Origin: Methylophaga muralis
Lineage (GTDB): Bacteria; Pseudomonadota; Gammaproteobacteria; Nitrosococcales; Methylophagaceae
Direction of reading: 5' to 3'
Length of the DNA: 64,000 nucleotides
Assembly (NCBI RefSeq): GCF_001720165.1
Contig: NZ_MCRI01000007.1
Coordinates: 24,745 to 88,744 of the forward strand
Below the pieces are notes generated by a model. That model saw only the letters and a program-made list of their open reading frames with translations. It made no database searches and had not been told where the DNA came from. Positions 19,072-28,368 of this stretch are shown here, piece by piece (position 1 is the first letter of the stretch; every line of letters begins with the position of its first letter). The position numbers were made by a program, and so were the translations under genes.

Positions 19072-20601
19072 ATGGCCCACGAAGAGCTGCATCTGAATTT
19101 ACGTAATCTCACTCTGGAGGATTACGACCAGCTCAAAAATCTGATGGACACGGTCTATGAAGATATTGGTGGTGCCTGGCCAAAACCGACTATTGAAGCT
19201 TTGATTAATCAGTTTCAGGACGGACAGATTTGCATCGAAGACTCGGGCGAGTTGATTGCCGTGGCGCTAACAGTCATGGTCAGTTATGAACGATTCAGCA
19301 ACCCGCACACCTACGATGATTTGATTCTAAGTAACGATAAAATCTGGCATAACCCGCATGGTGACTCTTTGTATGGGCTGGATGTATTCATTCATCCGGA
19401 ATATCGCGGTTACCGTTTAGGTCGTCGTTTGTATGAAGCCCGCAAAGAATTGTGTCGATCAATGAATCTGCGTGCCATTTTGGCCGGTGGTCGTATCCCC
19501 AACTACCATAAATATGCTGATAAGTTTTCACCGGCTGAATACATTGATCAAGTTTCACGTAAAGAAATTTATGATCCCATTCTGACTTTCCAGCTCTCAA
19601 ATGATTTTCAGGTAATGCGGCTGATGCACAAATATCTGCCGGAAGACGAGAAATCATTGGGCCATGCTACATTGCTGGATTGGAACAATATTCTTTACAC
19701 GCCACCATCTTCGGTATTGAACGTGCGGAAAACCCAGGTTCGACTTGGTGCTGTTCAATGGCAGATGCGTGAATTTACTTCCGTTGAAGAAGTGCTCAAA
19801 CAAGTTGAGTATTTTGTTGATGCCTTGTCAGATTACAAAAGTGATTTTGCTTTATTTCCAGAATTCTTTAATGCACCGTTAATGGGATTGACCGATCAGG
19901 TTGATCAGACTCGAGCCATTCGATTCTTAGCCAGCTATACCCAACAATTCCGTGATGCCATGTCCGATATGGCAGTCAGTTACAACATCAATATCATCAC
20001 CGGTTCAATGCCGTTATTGGAAAACGACCGAGTCTATAATGTCTCGTATCTGTGCCATCGTGATGGCCGTGTCGAAGAACAACGCAAAATCCATATTACC
20101 CCGCATGAACGACGTGACTGGGTCATTGAAGGTGGTAACAAGTTTCAGGTGTTTGAAACCGATGCCGGCCGCGTTGCCATCATGATTTGTTATGACATTG
20201 AATTTCCAGAATTGGGACGTATTGCTGCCGATCAGGAAGTGGATATTATTTTTGTTCCGTTCTGGACCGATACCAAAAACAGTTATCTACGGGTACGCCA
20301 TTGTGCACAGGCACGAGCGATTGAAAACGAATGTTATGTTGCCATCACCGGCAGTGTTGGTAACCTGCCAAAAGTAGAAAACCTCGATGTGCAATATGCT
20401 CAATCCTCGGTGTTTTCACCTTCAGATTTTGCCTTCCCACATGATGCGATCATGGCCGAGACCACACCCAACAGTGAAATGATCATGTTTTCAGATCTGG
20501 ATTTAGACAAACTCAAACTGGTGCGTAGTGAAGGTGCGGTCACCAATCTGAAAGATCGCCGGGCTGATCTCTACGAGCTGTTCATCAAAAATACTGACTA
20601 G
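19072..20601 (+). CDS. GNAT acetyltransferase fused to nitrilase-type amidohydrolase
   Basis: A 509-residue two-domain cytoplasmic protein. Residues 1-215 form a GNAT fold; the acetyl-CoA-binding motif A is DVFIHPEYRGYRLGRRLYEAR. Residues 222-509 are a carbon-nitrogen hydrolase (nitrilase superfamily) with the full catalytic triad: Glu264 (FPEFF), Lys339 (QRKIHITPHE) and Cys373 (IMICYDIEFPE). This fusion recurs across bacteria but its substrate is unknown; acetylation of an amine coupled to amide hydrolysis is an inference. GGAGC precedes the ATG. It is divergent from the SLC13 gene (151-base gap) and convergent with ccoG, so it appears monocistronic. Confidence 0.92.
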   Translation: MAHEELHLNLRNLTLEDYDQLKNLMDTVYEDIGGAWPKPTIEALINQFQDGQICIEDSGELIAVALTVMVSYERFSNPHTYDDLILSNDKIWHNPHGDSLYGLDVFIHPEYRGYRLGRRLYEARKELCRSMNLRAILAGGRIPNYHKYADKFSPAEYIDQVSRKEIYDPILTFQLSNDFQVMRLMHKYLPEDEKSLGHATLLDWNNILYTPPSSVLNVRKTQVRLGAVQWQMREFTSVEEVLKQVEYFVDALSDYKSDFALFPEFFNAPLMGLTDQVDQTRAIRFLASYTQQFRDAMSDMAVSYNINIITGSMPLLENDRVYNVSYLCHRDGRVEEQRKIHITPHERRDWVIEGGNKFQVFETDAGRVAIMICYDIEFPELGRIAADQEVDIIFVPFWTDTKNSYLRVRHCAQARAIENECYVAITGSVGNLPKVENLDVQYAQSSVFSPSDFAFPHDAIMAETTPNSEMIMFSDLDLDKLKLVRSEGAVTNLKDRRADLYELFIKNTD

Positions 20602-20613
20602 CTTTTGTTCATC

Positions 20614-20641
20614 TCGCACCCAAGTTATTTCTTGGGTGCGA
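20614..20641. terminator. Hairpin between convergent genes
   Basis: A perfect 11-base inverted repeat, TCGCACCCAAG/CTTGGGTGCGA with a TTATTT loop, covers the last codons of ccoG and the space after the GNAT-nitrilase stop. It lacks a T-run on either strand, so Rho-independent function is uncertain; it may protect 3' ends or slow polymerase. Position between two convergent stops supports a transcript-end role. Confidence 0.5.
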
Positions 20642-22049
20642 TAAAGATGGTTTGATAGGTAATTTCCGACTCAGGCCCGTCAATCACATCAACATTGAAT
20701 ATAAGTGGGCTGATACCTGCTTGCAGCTTATCTTCAGGCACTTTAACCAATGCGGTGATGGTTAGTACTTTAGCCGGTTCAATAACATAGCTTTCATGAA
20801 TACCATGCAGGTTCGCCCCGTCCAGACCTTCAATCCGATATTGCACTTCGATCGGCACATTTTCTTTATTAAGTAACTTCAGCGTATAACGATTTTGAAT
20901 TGAGCCATCACTCAAGCGTACAAATAGCGGCTGACGATCCGGACTGACGCTGAAATCCGTTGCAGACAGTGATAAAAAGCCATAAACAATACCTGCCAGA
21001 GAGGCCAACAGGATCAGCGTGTAGATAATCACTCGAGGACGTTTATACAGCGCTTGCGGTTTGCTATGACCTTGCAACTCAGCGTATGAAGCGTAACGAA
21101 TCAAGCCGCGCGGCTCATTAATTTTATCCATTACCGAATCACAGGCATCAATGCACAAACCACAAGTGATACAACCTTCCTGTTGGCCTTTACGGATATC
21201 AATACCGGTCGGGCAGACATTGACGCAAAGTTTGCAATCAATACAACTGCCTTTACTCGGATCGGTCTGACCTTTTTTAAGTTTACCGCGAGGCTCACCA
21301 CGCTCGGCATCATAGGCCGGCAAAATCGTATTCTGGTCATACATAACACCTTGCAATCGTGCATACGGACATAGCCAGAAACACACCTGCTCACGCATAA
21401 ACCCGGCAAATACATAGGTAAACGTAGTAAAGATTGCCATCGCTATCCACACTGCGATATGTGCCTGGAGCGTAAATACATCACCCCACAATTCAAATGC
21501 ATCGGTGAACCAGGCAGAAAATGTCAGCCCGGTCAGTAAGGCAATCGCCATCCACAGACTATGTTTAGTGAATTTTTTCAAAACTTTACCGATCGACCAG
21601 GGCGCTTGTTTGAAACGTAATTGTTTTTGGGGCGTGTCACCCTCAAATTTGGTTTCGATCCAGGTATAGATATCGGTCCATACCGTCTGGAAACAAAAGT
21701 AACCACAAAATACCCGTCCAGCCACACTGGTTACTGCCGCCAGCAGAATGGCGAAAAACAATAAGGTGAGCGACAGCATCCAGATATCCTGCGGGAAGAT
21801 AGTCAGTTCAAAAAAATGAAACTGACGATTGGGGATATCCAGCAAGACTGCTTGGTCGCCATTCCAGCGAATGTATGGCACCAGAAAATAGATCAGCCAT
21901 ACAGACATGCCAAACCATTTCAGGTTACGAAAACGGCCAGACATCCGTTTGGCGACAATTTTCTCGCCACCGGCATTCACATCCCAGTCGGCCATTTCTT
22001 CGTAGATATCGCCATTTTTTTCCATAAAGTGAATAGGTTGTTCAATCAT
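20625..22049 (-). CDS. ccoG: Cytochrome c oxidase accessory protein CcoG
   Basis: A 474-residue membrane ferredoxin-like protein needed for maturation of the Cu centre of cbb3-type oxidase (FixG/RdxA family). N-terminal membrane helices contain FCGYFCFQTVW and a CXXXCP-type motif (FWLCPYARLQG). Two 4Fe-4S clusters are signalled by CIDCKLCVNVCPTGIDIR and CITCGLCIDACDSVM (about residues 260-305). A periplasmic immunoglobulin-like C-terminal domain follows the last helix. I chose ATG 22049 over GTG 22061. No ccoNOPQ genes are in the window; in many relatives they adjoin. The MocR regulator gene lies just upstream on the same strand, 19 bases away, so co-transcription is possible. Copper ATPase copA nearby is also often linked to cbb3 assembly. 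Confidence 0.95.
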   Translation of the reverse strand: MIEQPIHFMEKNGDIYEEMADWDVNAGGEKIVAKRMSGRFRNLKWFGMSVWLIYFLVPYIRWNGDQAVLLDIPNRQFHFFELTIFPQDIWMLSLTLLFFAILLAAVTSVAGRVFCGYFCFQTVWTDIYTWIETKFEGDTPQKQLRFKQAPWSIGKVLKKFTKHSLWMAIALLTGLTFSAWFTDAFELWGDVFTLQAHIAVWIAMAIFTTFTYVFAGFMREQVCFWLCPYARLQGVMYDQNTILPAYDAERGEPRGKLKKGQTDPSKGSCIDCKLCVNVCPTGIDIRKGQQEGCITCGLCIDACDSVMDKINEPRGLIRYASYAELQGHSKPQALYKRPRVIIYTLILLASLAGIVYGFLSLSATDFSVSPDRQPLFVRLSDGSIQNRYTLKLLNKENVPIEVQYRIEGLDGANLHGIHESYVIEPAKVLTITALVKVPEDKLQAGISPLIFNVDVIDGPESEITYQTIFIAPKK

Positions 22050-22068
22050 GATTTTTCTCACTTCCCGG

Positions 22069-23460
22069 TTAGATGATGTGATGAGAGGTAGTGGCAGGCT
22101 GAATCAATAAGCCACGTAAAATGCTTAACGCCTGAGAGAGCGTTGCATGATCAGGGGTCAACCCGAGTGATAATCGAACTGCCTGACGCTGCCGATCACT
22201 AAAACCAAAACTGTTACAGGCCACCACGGAAACACCCAATACCGTCGCTTGTTCGGCAAATGCATTGGCCTGCCAGCAACTGGGTAATTGCAGCCAGATA
22301 TGGTGGCCTGCTTCGTTACTGGAAAAATCCATTCCGGCCAATAGTTGTTTGGCAATCTGCTGGCGCTGCTGGTTTTCTTCGCGGATGGCTTCAGAGAAAC
22401 GATTTATCCGGCCATCATGAATCCAGCGTGACACTAAAGCAGCCATCAACGGTGAAGCCATGACACTGATGGCTCGTAAAACATTGGCCAATCCAAGTGC
22501 ATGAGAATTGCTCGGGGCAATGACATAGGCGAGGCGTAATGCAGGAGTAATACATTTGGATAAAGTGCGTATATACCAGGTGCGATCTGCCGCTAAATCA
22601 AATAGTGCTGTTTCAGGGTTTTCCAGCAATGGTGAATACGGATCATCTTCGATAATAATAATGTCGTATTCATGAGCAATAGCGATAATTTGCTGGCGTC
22701 TGGTTAACGACATGCTGGCCGTAGTCGGGTTATCCATTGTCGGTACCAGATAAATCGCTTTGATTGGATATTGTCGGCATGCTTGTTCAAAAGCATCAGG
22801 CAACACCCCTTCTTCATCCATGCTTAACGGTTGTAAAGACAGCTGAAGTTGTTCTGCCGCCGACTTCAAGCCGGGATAAACAAATTCACCACAGGCAATA
22901 ATATCGCCAGCTTGAGCCATAGATTGCAGAATGGCATACAACGCGGCTTGAGCGCCCCCGGTAATCAAGGTGCGTTCTGTGGTCACGTTGTTGATTGATT
23001 GTGCCAACCAGCCAGCAGCAGCACTTCGGTCATGCGGGTTACCGGCACTGTCCTGATAATGCAATTGCAATATGCGATCAGCCCCTGAAATAAGCTGGGC
23101 AATGCCTTGTGGAATATGCTGCTGTAAACCGGCAGACTCGGGTTGAGGGGGATTATTCATGCTCAAATCGAGTAATGGTCGAGCAGTTGAAATATGTGAA
23201 ATGAGTTTGCTTTCGACATGATGTCGCACAAAACTGCCACGTCCGGTAGTGGCATCAATTAAGCCTCGACGTCTTGCTTCATTAAAAGCACGGGTGACGG
23301 TGGTTAAATCAACATTCAACGCTTCCGCCACGGCACGTTGCGGCGGCAAACGATCGCCAGCTTTAACATAACCGGAATAGATATCGGCTTCCAATGCTTC
23401 CACAATGCCAAGATATTTGGTTTTGGCATCCGTTTCGATTCGAGCTTTCCACGAGCGCAT
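22069..23460 (-). CDS. MocR-type transcriptional regulator / aminotransferase-like protein
   Basis: A 463-residue protein of the MocR subgroup of the GntR family. Residues 1-80 contain a winged helix-turn-helix (GDRLPPQRAVAEALNVDLTT, then RRRGLIDATTGRGSFVRHH). The rest is an aspartate-aminotransferase fold: the PLP-contacting EDDPYSPLL segment near residue 270 and the Schiff-base lysine in RTLSKCITPALRLAY. Such proteins use bound PLP or PLP-amino acid adducts to sense metabolites; PdxR and GabR are characterised examples, but the target here is not known. GGGA lies 7 bases before ATG. The upstream region (23461-23706) has repeated heptamers that may be its own operator. Downstream ccoG begins 19 bases after its stop. 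Confidence 0.92.
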   Translation of the reverse strand: MRSWKARIETDAKTKYLGIVEALEADIYSGYVKAGDRLPPQRAVAEALNVDLTTVTRAFNEARRRGLIDATTGRGSFVRHHVESKLISHISTARPLLDLSMNNPPQPESAGLQQHIPQGIAQLISGADRILQLHYQDSAGNPHDRSAAAGWLAQSINNVTTERTLITGGAQAALYAILQSMAQAGDIIACGEFVYPGLKSAAEQLQLSLQPLSMDEEGVLPDAFEQACRQYPIKAIYLVPTMDNPTTASMSLTRRQQIIAIAHEYDIIIIEDDPYSPLLENPETALFDLAADRTWYIRTLSKCITPALRLAYVIAPSNSHALGLANVLRAISVMASPLMAALVSRWIHDGRINRFSEAIREENQQRQQIAKQLLAGMDFSSNEAGHHIWLQLPSCWQANAFAEQATVLGVSVVACNSFGFSDRQRQAVRLSLGLTPDHATLSQALSILRGLLIQPATTSHHII

Positions 23461-23527
23461 AGGTAAATCCCTATTAACATTTAGCCTACACGCTAGGCAC
23501 TTTCCCAGACAAAAACAAACTTATTTG

Positions 23528-23627
23528 CATACAAAATTATTAAGTGTATGGATATAAATTCATTTAGTTATAAATTGTATGGCTTTAATGCCCATTTGAG
23601 CGATTAAGCTTGTTAAAGGCCATACAA
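23528..23627. promoter_or_regulatory. Cluster of TTGTATG/CATACAA half-sites upstream of MocR gene
   Basis: The heptamer or a close variant occurs four times in 100 bases: CATACAA (23528-23534), TGTATGG (23545-23551), TTGTATG (23575-23581) and CATACAA (23621-23627). They lie 68-167 bases upstream of the MocR start. MocR regulators typically bind repeated sites near their own promoter, so these are candidate operators. The repeats are seen; binding is inference. Confidence 0.45.
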
Positions 23628-23633
23628 TTTTTT
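23572..23633 (+). repeat. Long inverted repeat with T-run (possible terminator)
   Basis: The arms AAATTGTATGGCTTTAA (23572-23588) and TTAAAGGCCATACAATTT (23613-23630) pair over 17 bases with one bulge around a 24-base loop. The plus strand continues into six T (23628-23633), a terminator form, yet no plus-strand gene ends here. On the minus strand it lies after the stop of the GGDEF-EAL gene and before MocR, with only a short T-run. It may terminate the upstream minus-strand transcript, or be an operator palindrome. Confidence 0.5.
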
Positions 23634-23706
23634 ACAACAAACTGGCTGGGATACCAGGCTGTTGATACAGAGTTGCGCAACAACCAGTAACTCTAAAAAT
23701 AGAGAT

Positions 23707-26301
23707 TTAGAGGTTTTTGTGTGACAAACGGACTTTGGAGATAATCTTTTGCCATTGGTCCACTGGAGCAGGTTTACCAAAATAATAGCCTTGATAAACA
23801 TGGCAACCAAATTTTTCCAGTAAAGCTGCCTGCTCTGCGGTTTCCACCCCTTCAGCGATCACGGCTAAATCCAGACTTTGTCCCAGAGCAATAATAGTAC
23901 TGACAATCGCTTCATCGTTTACGTCGGTCAATACATCATGGACAAACGACTGGTCTATTTTCAGTTTATTTAATGGCAGAAGCTTTAAGTAGCTCAGCGA
24001 AGCGTAACCGGTACCAAAATCATCCAAGGCAAAGCGCAAGCCACGCTGACGTAGTGCATTCATCCGCTCGATAGTGTGATCAATATCCTCAATCAATAAG
24101 CTCTCGGTGATTTCAAGTTCTAAATGATTGGGATTGACGCCCAGCTCTATTAAACAGCTGTCGATATGATCGATAAATTGCAAATGGCGGAATTGTCTGG
24201 GGCTGATATTGACTGAGAGTGTCAGGTTTTCCATACCTGGGATAGTCGACCAGTCTGCGAGGATCTGACAGGCTTTTCTTAACACCCAGGCCCCCAGCGG
24301 GATTATCAAACCGCTGGACTCTGCTATCGGAATAAAGTCAGCCGGTGAAATAAAACCCTCCACCGGATCATTCCAGCGTAATAAGGCTTCCATCCCGACA
24401 TATTGTTGGTCGCTACTGATTTGTGGTTGTACATACAATTCGAGTTGCTGAAGGGAAATAGCTTCCCTCAATTTGCGTTCCAATTCACTTCGCCGCTTAA
24501 CTTCTTTCTGCATGGTCGGATCAAAAAATTTCAGACTGTTTCGACCTGAAGCTTTAGCTCGATATAACGCCATGTCGGCATCTTGCAGTAAGCGTTCAAC
24601 ATCACCTTCTGCATCAGAAAATAAAGCGATACCAACACTTGCCGAGGCAATGTATTGAGTCTGATCCAAACTAAATGGCAAAACAAAATCCTGCAGGATC
24701 TCTTCAGCAAACTGATGAGCGATAACTTCGACCTCATGCCGGAGTATGCCCATATTGGGTTTGACGATGACAAACTCGTCAGAGCCAAGTCTGGCAGCTA
24801 AATCCTGAGGTGCGAGCCGTGATTGAAGCCGTTTAGAAACCGCCTGCAGTAATAAGTCCCCGGCATGATGCCCCAAGGTATCGTTTAAAGTTTTAAAGGC
24901 ATCCAAATCGACAATCAGCAAAGCACCTTCCCGGTGATTTTGATTGTCTTCTACCAGAGCGTCCTCCAGAAACTCCATTAATAAGCGACGATTGGCAAGG
25001 CCAGTCAATGAGTCGTATAAAGCCAGTTTCCGTAGCTGTTTCTGGATCAACAGGTAATCGGTAATATCGGTAGAGATACCGCATAAGGCGTAGACAGTGC
25101 CATCTTCCTGTCGCAAGGGTAGTTTGACAGACAGAAAGGTTTGCGGATTTTCCGATCCGAGCACGGTATTGATTTCTTCTTCAACAATCCGCTCGCCTTT
25201 TTCAATAACTCTCAGGTCATGTTGACGTAGCGTTTTACAGGTTTCTTTATCAAACAATATGGCGTCGGTTTGACCCAAAATGTCTTTTTCTTCCAAGCCA
25301 ATCAGCTTGCATACATTCTGGTTGACGTATTGGTAATTTAATTGAAGATCTTTGATATAAATGTGCGCATCAACGCTATCCAGGATGACGCTCAGATTCT
25401 GTTGAGACTGCCGTAAAGAAATCGTTTTTTCATGGACGCGCCGCCGCATCAATAAGGAAAATACCACGGCACTTACAAAGCCCAAAAGTAACGCTATTAA
25501 TAACCACCATAATTCTTTTGGAATAACGGTTTTGACTGCCGGGCTGTTCCATTTTTGTAAAACCGAAAAATACGGCGAATTGGCTTCTTTTTGCCATTTT
25601 TGCAAGTAGTTATCCAGTGTCTCCAATACGTCGCCATGTTGGCCTTTGGGCGTAGCAAAATATAAACGACTTGGCTGAAAAATAATGGGGGTCGCTCTTA
25701 AGTTCAGTTCGGCAGCTTTAAGCTCGCTGATAAAATTATTGGCAGTAACGGCATCAGCAATACCATTCATTAAGGCTGCAAAAGCAGCTTGCTGTGTATC
25801 GACCAGCACAAAGGTGACATCAATATTAAAACTTTCAGCAAGTTGATTAAGATAATCGTATTGAATCGAGCCTTTCAGTAACGCCAAACGCTTTCCATCC
25901 AGTTCCAGCAAGCTAGTCAGGTTACTTTCACGACTAACATAGATCTGTGACCAACTGAGCAATGCCGGGGTAGTATGAAAGTCATATAAATCTGTACGGG
26001 CTATCGTCGTGGCGACATCCGGTAATAAATCAATCTCACCATTAGCGAGCAGTTGCAGACAGTCACTCCAATAACAAGGTACTACAATCAACTGCCAGTT
26101 TTCTTGATCCGCAATTATCTGCAGAATATCTCCCAAAATGCCACTCACTTCCCCATCAGAATTATTCAACAGTTTAGGTGGATTTTCGTATACCCCAACT
26201 CGTAAAGTCGTTGGTTCAGCCAGCACTTTTCCGCTGCTTAATAATGCTAATAACAGCACTGTTAACGAGCTTAAATTGAGTAGTCTGGCTTTGGGAATCA
26301 T
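23707..26301 (-). CDS. Periplasmic-sensor PAS-GGDEF-EAL c-di-GMP phosphodiesterase
   Basis: An 864-residue membrane signalling protein. A signal peptide (residues 1-28) is followed by a periplasmic solute-binding (SBP_bac_3-like) domain to about 265 with GILGDILQIIADQENWQLIVV, one membrane helix (about 266-288), a PAS domain (about 300-420), a GGDEF domain (about 430-590) and an EAL domain (about 605-850). The GGDEF signature reads RLGSDEF, one residue off consensus, and there is no clear I-site, so cyclase activity is doubtful. The EAL domain is intact (MEALLRWNDP, ETESLL-like ITESLLIED, DDFGTGYASLSYLK, LKIDQSFV), so it should hydrolyse c-di-GMP. The periplasmic domain suggests ligand control, perhaps an amino acid. 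The last gene product upstream (26373) is separated by 71 bases. Confidence 0.9.
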   Translation of the reverse strand: MIPKARLLNLSSLTVLLLALLSSGKVLAEPTTLRVGVYENPPKLLNNSDGEVSGILGDILQIIADQENWQLIVVPCYWSDCLQLLANGEIDLLPDVATTIARTDLYDFHTTPALLSWSQIYVSRESNLTSLLELDGKRLALLKGSIQYDYLNQLAESFNIDVTFVLVDTQQAAFAALMNGIADAVTANNFISELKAAELNLRATPIIFQPSRLYFATPKGQHGDVLETLDNYLQKWQKEANSPYFSVLQKWNSPAVKTVIPKELWWLLIALLLGFVSAVVFSLLMRRRVHEKTISLRQSQQNLSVILDSVDAHIYIKDLQLNYQYVNQNVCKLIGLEEKDILGQTDAILFDKETCKTLRQHDLRVIEKGERIVEEEINTVLGSENPQTFLSVKLPLRQEDGTVYALCGISTDITDYLLIQKQLRKLALYDSLTGLANRRLLMEFLEDALVEDNQNHREGALLIVDLDAFKTLNDTLGHHAGDLLLQAVSKRLQSRLAPQDLAARLGSDEFVIVKPNMGILRHEVEVIAHQFAEEILQDFVLPFSLDQTQYIASASVGIALFSDAEGDVERLLQDADMALYRAKASGRNSLKFFDPTMQKEVKRRSELERKLREAISLQQLELYVQPQISSDQQYVGMEALLRWNDPVEGFISPADFIPIAESSGLIIPLGAWVLRKACQILADWSTIPGMENLTLSVNISPRQFRHLQFIDHIDSCLIELGVNPNHLELEITESLLIEDIDHTIERMNALRQRGLRFALDDFGTGYASLSYLKLLPLNKLKIDQSFVHDVLTDVNDEAIVSTIIALGQSLDLAVIAEGVETAEQAALLEKFGCHVYQGYYFGKPAPVDQWQKIISKVRLSHKNL

Positions 26302-26372
26302 TGATTGCGACAGTCGTCATCAGAGAATTACAGTTATAACAGATTTACCCCGTTCTCATTTGCAAATATCGA

Positions 26373-26923
26373 CTATCCGTTATCAGTAATAGGCCAATGC
26401 ATCATCGGAAAATATTGAGGGCCTTGATCGGTTGATACCGATTTCATTAATACCAGCTCTTGAGCTCTAAAACGTACTGGAGCGATAGGTATCGAGACGG
26501 CTTCACGAGCTTTACGCGCCAGAGTGATATGTGGCTGATAAGGTCTTAAATCTACGTCAATTTGAGCGTCGCTGGCGATCTGTTGCAGATTGTTCACCAG
26601 ATTAAATAACTCGGCACCTGGTGCTCGGCTTGTCAGACAGTAGATCTTTGGTTCTGCCCAGTAAGATAGATGATCAAATTGCATATGTATTAACGGGCAA
26701 CTTAATGATTCGGTGTTGGTTAATAAAGCGTTGATTTGTTGTTGATTGAGTTGACGAGAAATAACAGCGTTTGGTGTAAGTTGGCCGTAGTTTGTAACTT
26801 CAGAGATTGATCTTCAGGCAGACGTTTCATGATGTGTTGAATTTGCATACGCGAATTCAAATCTGGCGACAAGGCAAAAAAATACCGGCCTGGGGTTAAC
26901 TCAATGTTTTGTTGTAGATTCAT
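26373..26923 (-). pseudogene. thpR: RNA 2',3'-cyclic phosphodiesterase (2'-5' RNA ligase), frameshifted
   Basis: Two adjacent frames together give a protein of the LigT/ThpR family. The upstream frame (26720-26923) has RYFFALSPDLNSRMQIQHIM and the first HxT-type motif NLHQTLLFL. The downstream frame has PYQPHITLARKA, the second HxT motif. The break is near 26755: CTCGTCAACTCAAT in the coding strand would read LLFLGQLNQQQINALL, matching the family, if one G were added (GG to G change). The gene starts 22 bases inside the end of the upstream GGDEF gene. Whether the loss is real or a sequencing error cannot be settled here. If intact, it would open 2',3'-cyclic phosphates and ligate tRNA half-molecules in vitro; its in vivo role is unclear. 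Confidence 0.82.
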
Positions 26924-28346
26924 CTAAATCAGAGTCCGCCATTACAATCTGATTACGACCATTATTCTTAGCAAGATACAATGCGTCGTCAGCACGTTTA
27001 ATCGTATCACCGATAGTTTCACCTTGCCTATACTCACTTAGACCAAAACTGGCCGTAATTTGGCGATCCACCGAGAAACCCATCGTTTGCACTTGAAGTC
27101 GCAAGTGTTCAGCCAACTGAAAAGCACCATTTTTCGAGGTTTGCGAACAAAGGATTAAAAACTCCTCGCCCCCCCAGCGGCCTACTAAATCATTTTCACG
27201 CACCATCGACTGGAGTAATACGGCAAATTCTTTGATCACGTTATCGCCCACATCATGACCATACGTATCATTTATGTCTTTAAAAAAATCCAAATCTAAC
27301 AAGATTAGCGAAAAAGTCTGTAGCGTTTGACTGGCAAGATCCATTTCAACATTGAAGCGTTGATGTAAGGCATAACGATTGGCGAGGCCGGTTAGGTGAT
27401 CATATTGTGAAATGTGTTCAAGCCGCGTATTCAGTTGCCGTAACTTACGATTATGGTGATGAATTTTAGTATAGCGATAAATCAATACCATCATTATCAG
27501 CACTACGGCACTAAATAAGAGCCAGAATAAAGCCTTATCATCAGGTTGCTTGTAGTCTAATGATAACCAGTTTTTCAATACTCGCTGACGTTCCAGATCC
27601 GTAGTGTCCGCAATAACCTTGTTAAAAATTTCGAGCAATTGTGGTTCCCGGACGCTTACTCCTACGGACATCGCATATTGTATATCCAGTACGCCACTGA
27701 TTTTCAGGTGTGATATACCCCAACGTAACATTTGGAAATTAATCGTCGGCACGGTATCAATGAACCCATAAACTTGCCCAGTTTCGACCAGTTTGAGACC
27801 CTCTCTTGACGACGTGACTGCCTCTATTTTGATATCGGGGTAACGATCACGCAGCATTTCAATGCCGGCATAGCCCTCCACCATCACAAAATCGCGATCC
27901 AGAACCTGTTCAAATTTCACTACAAATTCATGATCGGGCTGAGTAGCAATCGCCAATGGATAAAAAATATAAGGTGTGGTGACATTTAACCAATCACGAC
28001 GACTTGGCACATCCATGGCGCTGGAGAGAATATCGCACTCTCCATTTCTTATTAATTGCAAAGACTGTTGCCAACTGTTGCTGTGAACCAGTTCAATTGG
28101 TGTAGTGATTTTATCGGACCATAAAGCATAAAAATCCGACATGATGCCAGTAAATTCATGATTTTCATCAATACCTTCATAAGGCAACCAGTCAGGATCA
28201 GTACACAGTTTAATGAATTGTTTTTCAGCGAGAAAGTCTTGCTCAGCTTGACTTAACAGCACTTCAGCGCTAACAGAGTGTGTCGCCAAAAATCCCACTA
28301 ATATTAGCGTGCGGAAGAAAGTTCGATTTACCATCCTTGGTTTCAT
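26901..28346 (-). CDS. Periplasmic-sensor diguanylate cyclase
   Basis: A 481-residue protein: signal peptide (1-28), a periplasmic SBP_bac_3-like domain (about 30-265; ADFYALWSDKI and SAMDVPSRRDWLN are typical), one membrane helix (about 270-290), then a GGDEF domain (about 315-475) with DHLTGLANRYALHQRF, DLDFFKDINDTYGHDVGD and the intact active site WGGEEF. RENDLV before it keeps an RxxD I-site. It should make c-di-GMP in response to a periplasmic ligand. Its sensor is the same type as that of the GGDEF-EAL protein two genes downstream, suggesting an opposing pair. It overlaps thpR by 23 bases. Start may be ATG 28346 or the ATG four codons later (28334). Confidence 0.9.
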   Translation of the reverse strand: MKPRMVNRTFFRTLILVGFLATHSVSAEVLLSQAEQDFLAEKQFIKLCTDPDWLPYEGIDENHEFTGIMSDFYALWSDKITTPIELVHSNSWQQSLQLIRNGECDILSSAMDVPSRRDWLNVTTPYIFYPLAIATQPDHEFVVKFEQVLDRDFVMVEGYAGIEMLRDRYPDIKIEAVTSSREGLKLVETGQVYGFIDTVPTINFQMLRWGISHLKISGVLDIQYAMSVGVSVREPQLLEIFNKVIADTTDLERQRVLKNWLSLDYKQPDDKALFWLLFSAVVLIMMVLIYRYTKIHHHNRKLRQLNTRLEHISQYDHLTGLANRYALHQRFNVEMDLASQTLQTFSLILLDLDFFKDINDTYGHDVGDNVIKEFAVLLQSMVRENDLVGRWGGEEFLILCSQTSKNGAFQLAEHLRLQVQTMGFSVDRQITASFGLSEYRQGETIGDTIKRADDALYLAKNNGRNQIVMADSDLDESTTKH

Positions 28347-28368
28347 TGCCGTTGTCAGCCCGACTTAA

